Shown here: one piece after another, positions 57,261 to 64,000 of the stretch
Numbering within the stretch: the first letter of the stretch is position 1
How the letters are laid out: every line of letters starts with the position of its first letter
NCBI RefSeq assembly: GCF_017591435.1
Contig: NC_059299.1
Span: forward strand, 10,713,223 to 10,777,222
Reading direction: 5' to 3'
DNA from: Portunus trituberculatus
Lineage: Eukaryota > Arthropoda > Malacostraca > Decapoda > Portunidae
DNA: 64,000 bases
Notes under the pieces: generated by a model
What the model was told of the DNA's origin: nothing
What the model saw: the letters and a program-made list of their open reading frames with translations, nothing else
Database searches by the model: none
Program-made: the position numbers and the translations under genes

Positions 57261-58847
57261 TTTGATTTTATTGATTTGAAGTCCATTTCTATTAAAAATA
57301 CACTGCATATACAAGTTGAACCTCCCAAATCCATCCAGAAACTTCTGGACTTGAGGCTAAATGGACCATCGAAAATTCTGAACAACAGCCGGTCCTTAAA
57401 ATCCCACAGAATACTGTCCCCTGTATTCTTCAAACATAACATGATCTCCAACATCTTCTCAATTCTCTTCTCTACTTCTTCATTCTTCATTTGTTTGTTT
57501 TTTCCGGCTTGTTTATCGTATATGTGTATTCAGCTTTGCAATCATGCAGAACCATGGATTCCTGGAAAAAATGTATTTCTCTTCTTTTGCCATTATAGTC
57601 CCAAAAATTTGGTCAGTATCTGAGCAGTCCAATATTCAGTGACATCCATTCCTGCAAAGTCCATTATGGTGAGATACCACTGTACTGTTTTCAGTTTACA
57701 AGTTAATAGAGACTAAACATGGCATTTTAGGATTAGTGTTAATATTAACAAGTTTTAGTGCTTTGTGGGATGCCTCTGGAATAAAATCTTGTGGTAAACT
57801 GAGGGTTTAATGTAGTGCTGCTTGTTTGGAGGACAAACTGCCCTTTATTGCCATAAAGTCAAATTAGTCAGCTTTGGTAGGGGAAAATTCCAACAAGAAG
57901 ATGGTAGAGATGGAAGAGAAAATGTGTAAATAGACATATCAAATCATCCACCACTAGCTGTTTTCAGAAAACACATATAAAAAGAGTAAAAAAGACTGAT
58001 CTAATTTAGTAGTACTGGGTGTCCTTGATGGTTATACTGTCCTTGAAGGTGCCATTGGTAAGTTATCCCAGATAACATTGAGATTTGCTCCTATTGAAGA
58101 TTGGAGCCTATCATCCTTGACATTACTCTCACCAGTCTGATTCTTGTCACTGGTGCCACAGAGTCAAGAGAAATCTAGGGTAAAACATGCAGGGTAAAGG
58201 AGCAGAATGATGCATTTGGGAAGATTTATGTTATAAAGATATTCATCTTCTTGTCAGAAGAGAACAGAAGTGGTTACTCTTGGGAGCATCAGCAGAGGAG
58301 TGCCCTAAGAGCCCAATGTGCACTACAGGTACTCCTTGATATATGATCATAATTGGTTCCTAAAAATTAATTTGTAAAGAGAATAATCATATAGCAGACT
58401 TAAAAAAAAAACAAATACAAGAACTAGTAATGCATTGAAAAATCTTTGTGTCCCAGAAAACCCTTAAAAACCATAAAATGTATGTAAAATTAAGATAAAC
58501 AAAAATGAATTTTTAGAACTAAAATTTAATTTCTTCACTTACCTGTTTTTCATACAAAAACTTAGCAGCTCCACTGTTTTGCTTACTTCCTTCAGCCAAA
58601 ATTAAGAAAATCCACTATGCCTGGCAGTGCAGTGACCTGGCACTGCTGAGGGTATTAGCTGTATGCCATCTTGTTTAATTCTCGCAGTTGGAATCAGACT
58701 GAGGGGGGAAGGGAAGGCACTTGCTTTTGTATGAAGAAACAGCTAAGTGAAGAAATTAATTTTAGTTCTAAAAATTACATTTCTATCACAGAGACCTGTT
58801 TTTCATACCAAAAATTAGTAGACTCTTAAAACTGAGGGAGGCAGGAG
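57261..58847. other. MITE-like remains, no gene
   Basis: ACAAGTTGAACCTCCCAAAT near 57311 and TGGTGAGATACCACTGTACT near 57667 look like opposite ends of a degraded MITE. ACAGGTACTCCTTGATATAT at 58325 repeats the terminus at 53508. No ORF has recognisable motifs. Confidence 0.4.
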
Positions 58848-59096
58848 TCAAAATGATATGCCAGACATAGAGGGTGAAATGACTGTCCATTGTGGAGACA
58901 CTAACCATTCTGTTATTTTATCCAAGTGTTGTTGTAGTGTCTCATGATCTTTTTTTCTCTTCACCCTCATCGTTAATTTTGCATCATCTGCAAATAAACT
59001 TATGTAACTATCTATATTTTCCGGTATATTGTTCACATATACCACAAACATTATTGGTACTAATAACGACCCATGTGGAACTCCACTTAAAGGCAT
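58848..59096 (-). pseudogene. CR1-like RT palm fragment
   Basis: The frame reads SGVPHGSLLVPIMFVVYVNN and YISLFADDAKL, the GVPQGS and FADD blocks of CR1-like RTs, close to the LINE at 16621-19597. Flanks 59097-59607 show no gene. Confidence 0.8.
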
Positions 59097-59611
59097 GTTA
59101 GTCGAGATTTGAAAAACTAATTAAAAGAAAAGTTATACGATTTATTATTTGAAATTTTCAGAATATAATAAGCTACTGGTTGTCTTTGATTGTGTATGCA
59201 TATAAATGTGATAGAGTTATGACATCATGACTTCATGACGTCATGCATAGAGTTGCATTCAAAATGTCGGACATGCCTTATTTCAATTTTTTTTTAAATA
59301 TGCTTTGGCATGGACATACTTGAAAGATGCCTAAAAAAATGTAAAGAACACTAGTTTTCAATTTCTCCATATGTCATGACATATGATTTTTTAAAGTTTT
59401 TGCATTTTATGACATCATCAAAACAGCATGAAAAGCTGTTATTTTACCTCATTAAAATTTTGCCAATTCTTTTAGAGAAAAACTGGTCTGACAAAATGTT
59501 AACCCAATCCCTATCAATAAGTACATCAAGTTTCAAGGCATGTATATAATGATTGAGTTTATACAGTTTTTTATGTCTCGAAAAATCATGTTTTGAGATA
59601 CGGGTCTTTAA

Positions 59612-59805
59612 CCCCTTCACTACCATGACATCTTTTCATATTCATTCTACTCACTATTTGGTGATTTTATACAGCTTCAGAAGCTTATAAGAGGGATTGA
59701 AATAGTGAAGACTCTGGCCTTTAATCTTCTGACCTCCATAATGTAATAAAATAATGTAATCATACACAAATCTCAAGGTAAAAATGTGTTTCATCATTGA
59801 AGGGG
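59612..59805. mobile_element. Short piggyBac-like MITE
   Basis: The 194-bp element starts CCCCTTCACTACCATG, ends CATCATTGAAGGGG and is flanked by TTAA on both sides (59608-59611, 59806-59809). The CCCCTTCA ends resemble those of the larger elements at 15955 and 26432. It has no ORF. Confidence 0.78.
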
Positions 59806-60079
59806 TTAAATTTTAAAAAATTTAGCACTCACACTATTTGTTTATTAATATTAGTAGATTTATTATATGATGTGTATTGATATATAGAGAAACACTAAGG
59901 ATGATCTAATTATTCCCATATTTAGTGCTTCATTTCGGGAGCTATTTACCTTGTGGTAACACTATCAGAATTCCTGGCTTTTGTTCTTTGTGTCTGCCAG
60001 TAGATTTAGATCACTGGTGAGTGTCCTAAGAATGCTTTTGTGGCGATAAGTTATCCACAATGGTTACTCCTATGTCTTT

Positions 60080-61345
60080 TTCTTTAGACGACTTTTTAAT
60101 TTCTTCATTCTCCATTGAGTAGACTCCCTTTGGCCTTCTTTTGCTCATTCCAAATTCTAATACACTGCACTTTTTTGCATTAAATTCCATTTCCCTTGTG
60201 AGTTATCATTCCTCTATTTCATCCAAGTCTTGTTGTAGCACCTCACAATTTTCTTTTCTATTCACCCTCCTCATTAATTTAGCATCATTTGCAAACAAAC
60301 TGATGTAACTGTCTTTATTTTTTCTGGTATATTGTTCACATATACGGCAAACATTATTGGTGCTAATACTGACCCCTGCAGACCTCCACTTAAGACTCTC
60401 TTCCAGGCCGATTTTTATCTCTTACAATTGTTTTCATTTCTCTGTCTTTTAGAAAGTCAGCCATCTATTTCAGAAGTCCTCCCTTTAGTCCTCCATTTTG
60501 TTCAAGTTTCCACAGTAACCTTTTGTGTGGGACCTTGTCAAATTAGATCTGGGTATATGCAGTCCACTCATCCATCCCTTTCTTGCACAATGTCAACCAC
60601 TCTTGAGTAGAAGCTTATTAAATTTGTGACACATGATCTTCCTCTTCTGAATCCATACTGTCTAACTGTCAACATGCCTTTCTCCTCCCAATATTCCATT
60701 CATTTCTTCTTTGTTATCCTTTCACATATTTTTGCTTTTACACTGGACAATGACACTGGTCTGTAGTTTAATGGATTCTCCTTATTTCCCACTTTCAATA
60801 TAGGCATGATATCTGCTCTTTTCCAGTCTATTGGTACTTTACCCTCTGTTAAGGAATGCATAATGATGTTGTGGACTTTATCTGTTAACTGGTGACTGTA
60901 TTTCTTTACAATCCAGTTTGACACTCCATCAGGACCTGAGGCTTTTCTTGTTCTTTCATTATTTTCCTTACTTCTTCTACTGACACTTGTATTTCACGAA
61001 CACCATCAGTTAATTCCATTGGTGTTTGGCAGTGGAAGTCGCTTTCTCTGGTGAAGACTGACTGGAAGCAATTGTTCACCACTCGTGCCATATCATCTGG
61101 GTCTTCGTACATTTCATTATTGTATTTTAGTTTGTTTATTTCTCTTTTCTTTTTCAGCTTGCTGTTTATATACCTGTAAAACTATTTTGGCTGGTCCTTA
61201 CATTTATCCACTACTGTATGTCTTTCTCATAGTTTTTCTGTGCCGTTCTCTAAATCTTGACATACTCGTTTCTTTTCTGGGCTTGGCCTAACTTATTATT
61301 TGGTCTTCTATTTCTTCTCCATCTGTTCCTGGCTTTTTCTCTTGC
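60080..61345 (-). pseudogene. CR1-like LINE RT region
   Basis: Minus-strand frames give VFTRESDF and IQVSVEEVRKIM (60906-61112), then IVKKYSHQLTDKV, IDWKRADIMPILKVGNKE and NYRPVSLSSVKAKICERI (60700-60924). Further GVP/VLAPIMFAVYVNNI-like text lies near 60330-60380. Upstream text near 61300 is the arginine-rich linker before RT. It abuts a different LINE at 61346, so its 5' end was lost or displaced. It is broken by several indels. Confidence 0.8.
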
Positions 61346-62560
61346 ACTGGGCCTCTAAATAATGAAAATGTCAGCAAAGTGGAGGGATAGGGTTCCTTTG
61401 CCATGCTGTAGATGCATGGTGCTTGGCCTGAAGGGCTGCCGCATACTTCCGAGACCACCAGGGTACTCGAAAGGAACGGGAAGGGGAGGATGTGATAAGG
61501 TGAAAGTGGTGGGATCCCACAGCCACCAAGACTTCTGTAAGCTAGGGAATTCTGTCAACTGATGGGAGGGTCGTGGTTGGGATGATTGAATTTAACTGTC
61601 TGAAAAGATACCAGATCTTCCTTTTTGAATGACCAACAGGGTCTGTGTGAAGTGGGAGGGGGTGGCGGTACTGATGGGAAAGCAATAATCACAGGAAGAT
61701 GGTCACTCCCCACATAAGGGCCAGTTGTTATAGTGGTGAGGAGGAATGGGCCATTCCCCAGGCACAGGTTGAGAATGGAAGGGTTCCCTGAAACTGGTAG
61801 GGAGGCCAGGAGGTGTGAGAAGGGAGAAGGAACCACTATCCGGCAGAAAACTCGAGAGTAACGCGCCTGAATGGTTTCTCCGGCTCCTGGGGAGGGCCGG
61901 TTCCCAGAAATCGTGATGGGCATTAAAGTCACCCATAATTAATGCTGGGGAGGGAATTTGAAAAAACAAGTGTTGAAATTCCTGAAGTGAGATATCAAGA
62001 CATGGATTGTAGATTAGCAGAATATTTAATGGGCCTGAGTCAAAGGTAACAGTCACTCCCAGATGCTGCAGTCCACCACCTGTGAAAGGAGTGATAGAGA
62101 GAGGGCTAGAAGGAAGGGAGTGGTGGATCAGTAGAAATAGGCTGCCTCCTACTTCACCGGTCTCCCTGTCCTTCCTGTAAGAAGTATAGTTTGGAAAGGA
62201 GGGGGAGAATGGGTCTGTGAGTCACGTCTCACAGACACCGACAACAAAAGAAGAGTATGAAGAGAGCATGGCTTTAAAAGTTTCCTGTATAAAGACTGGG
62301 CATTCCAGAAAATGAAGTGGGAGGCAAGTGATGTGATGAAGGAGAGGAGTCCTTTCAGGCACCGTAGGAGGCTCTCGCTGAGGCTATACCCTGAAAGCAG
62401 GAAGTTACAGAAATCAAGTGCTGTTGGTGCTAATCCCTTAATAAAAGCAGGCCATGCAGAACCTGAAGCATGCTGGGCCAGAAGTGAGGAAGAAGACGGG
62501 ACAAAGCCTGCACTACCAAGCAAGGGCAAGGGCTGCTGGGCTGCTGGCTGTGGGGCTTTA
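61346..62560 (-). pseudogene. Jockey-like LINE endonuclease region
   Basis: Minus-strand frames contain LNILLIYNPCLDISLQEFQH and ALIMGDFNAHHDFWEP (61703-62056), then GSDHLPVIIAF (61555-61932), the DFN and SDH blocks of apurinic-type LINE endonucleases. A degraded start near 62300 reads LHF-ECPV-like text. RT sequence does not follow, because a CR1-like LINE begins at 61345. Frameshifts separate the pieces. Confidence 0.75.
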
Positions 62561-63862
62561 GGCTGGGGAGCCTTTGATGGGTGGCATTGGTACAGAGGGG
62601 TTGGAGGTACAAATTCCCCAGCATCTGTTAAGTCTGTCTTGTAGGGGCCCTCGGGGATGAAGGAGGGTCTGGTGGTGCGTTGTGGTGTGACTGTGTGGTG
62701 TGGTTGGTGGTTGGTGGGTCCGTTGAGCCTTGGGTGTGGGTGGCTGGGCAGTGAGTGGTAATAATGGGGCTCAGGGGTATGGTGGGAGCATGAGTAGGAT
62801 CAAGGATGGAATGGGAGCCTGGAAGGGTGTAGGGCGAGGAGTAAAGGTAGGGGCAGAGTTTGGGGTTCTGGGTGTGCAAGGGTGAGTGAGATATAGGGGA
62901 GGAGGATGAGGGTGTCCTGTCTTGGAGGGTAGGCGTATTTGAGGTGCAGGTTTTGGTAGGAGAAGAGTACCCGGGACGATGCCTCTCATTTTTCTCTTGA
63001 TGTCCAAGAGGGAGTAGGCCCTGTCATGCTGCATTTCCTGCAGCTGTACTGCCTGGAGGCGAGCCAGGCACTGTTTAGAGGTGGGTCAGTGGCCGGGACC
63101 ACAAAACAAACAGTGGTCCTCCCTGACACACCTGTCAGTGTCATGGAAGCCACTGCATTTCCTGCAGCGGGCACGCCCATTGCAGGAAATGTTGCCGTGG
63201 CCAAACAGGAGACAGCGGGTGCAGCGCATGACTGGGAGGGTGTGGGGCCTAACATGGTAGACCATGTTTTCTATGGCCACTTTTTCAGGGAGGGGCCCAC
63301 AAAATTTAAGGCGTATGGCCATGTTCGGGACTGTCTGTTCATCCCTGTCATAGTCTGGGAGGCGTAAGGTATCGATAAGCTGAGTGGGGGCAGCCATCTA
63401 GGATGGTTACCTGTGTCAATATGTCATTTTTCGTCAGTTCAGGGGAAGCAAGGTAAATCCTACCAAAGTCATAGGTCACTCCCCCAGTCAGGTCACTGAT
63501 TCTGGGGCCTGCTCTAGGTGATCGAGGTTGGCCACCTCAAACTTGATTCCCCGGCCACCTCCAGTGATGGCCAAGGTTTGTTCGATGTACTTTTTAACAA
63601 ATATTGATCCACACACAGCCCTGGATACCTTGGTTGGGTGGATGAAGCATCTGCTACTATCAAGGGATCGAATAAGCACTACCTGCTTATGGGTGGTGGG
63701 TGGGTGTGGCGGTCCAGCAGACTCAGCAGTGCAAGGAGGGAAAGAAGCGGCCACACTTGCATAAGAGCAGGTAGCACAATCAATATCAGTTTTGGTGGAT
63801 TTGTTAATCTTACCAGGCGATGGTGTTCTGATACACTTGGTGATGGTAGTGGAGGCATCCAT
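62561..63862 (-). pseudogene. Jockey-like LINE ORF1 (gag-like) with CCHC knuckles
   Basis: The likely start is MDASTTITKCIRTPSPGKIN at 63862. After a frameshift near 63480-63400 the frame (63086-63397) has LRLPDYDRDEQTVPNMAIRL. Zinc knuckles CTRCLLFGHGNISC, CRKCSGFHDTDRC and CLFCG follow, the RNA-binding end of Jockey-type ORF1 proteins. A proline-rich C-terminal part follows to about 62630. The protein would coat element RNA. The element's 5' end lies at or beyond the right edge of the window. Confidence 0.78.
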
Positions 63863-64000
63863 GTGGTCACCTGGTGAAGTTGAGCTGGCGATTGTAGGGT
63901 TGGGGCCTGGCTAGACTGCTGTTTCCACCAGAGGCATCATCTCCACAGTGTCATCCAGCTTATCCATTGTACACTGCACTGTACACTCGGCTTGGAGTGA

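Overview
The window looks like repeat-rich intergenic DNA from an arthropod, most likely a decapod crustacean. This is inferred from very long TA, TC, CA and GATA microsatellites, TTAGG-rich motifs, CR1-, RTE-, Jockey-, Penelope- and DIRS-type retroelements, Tigger/pogo and piggyBac-like DNA transposons and tRNA-derived SINEs. No bacterial gene structure, rRNA gene or functional tRNA is visible. I found no complete host gene. One possible exon (53133-53265) and one intact unassigned ORF (51591-52061) are the only candidates that may not be ordinary transposon debris.

Layout. 1-2010: a broken SWIM zinc-finger gene followed by mixed microsatellites. 2160-7100: a Ty3/gypsy element (gypsy-A) with a 3' LTR, split by a Harbinger-like element. 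7100-10160: TA/GATA arrays and a LINE carrying a nested CR1 tail and a nested hAT element. 10160-15950: mostly silent DNA with a palindrome, a TTAGG-rich tandem repeat and LINE scraps. 15955-20240: a piggyBac-like element split by a CR1-like LINE and a tRNA-Val-like SINE. 20366-22060: a TIR transposon I cannot classify, with a TTA target duplication. 22777-26099: LINE copy A. 26263-27822: a Tigger-B copy split by a second piggyBac-like element. 27901-30312: a nearly full-length Penelope-like element with a GIY-YIG domain. 30501-39395: Tigger-A with a MITE inside it, then a young LTR element (gypsy-B) whose 5' LTR holds LINE copy B and another MITE. 39577-45370: Tigger-B, RTE-like and SINE fragments, and a DIRS-like element split by a second Tigger-A. 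45370-61345: sparse DNA with SINEs, MITE ends, a third Tigger-B, LINE copy C and CR1 pieces. 61346-64000: ORF1 and endonuclease of a Jockey-like LINE on the minus strand, running off the window.

The genes do not form a pathway. What the region records is a sequence of insertions. Several can be ordered because another copy in the same window preserves the empty target site. Almost every coding region carries frameshifts, stops or deletions, though the two LINE copies and the two LTRs of gypsy-B are close to identical, so some activity is recent. All family names come from reading motifs by eye; no database search was run.
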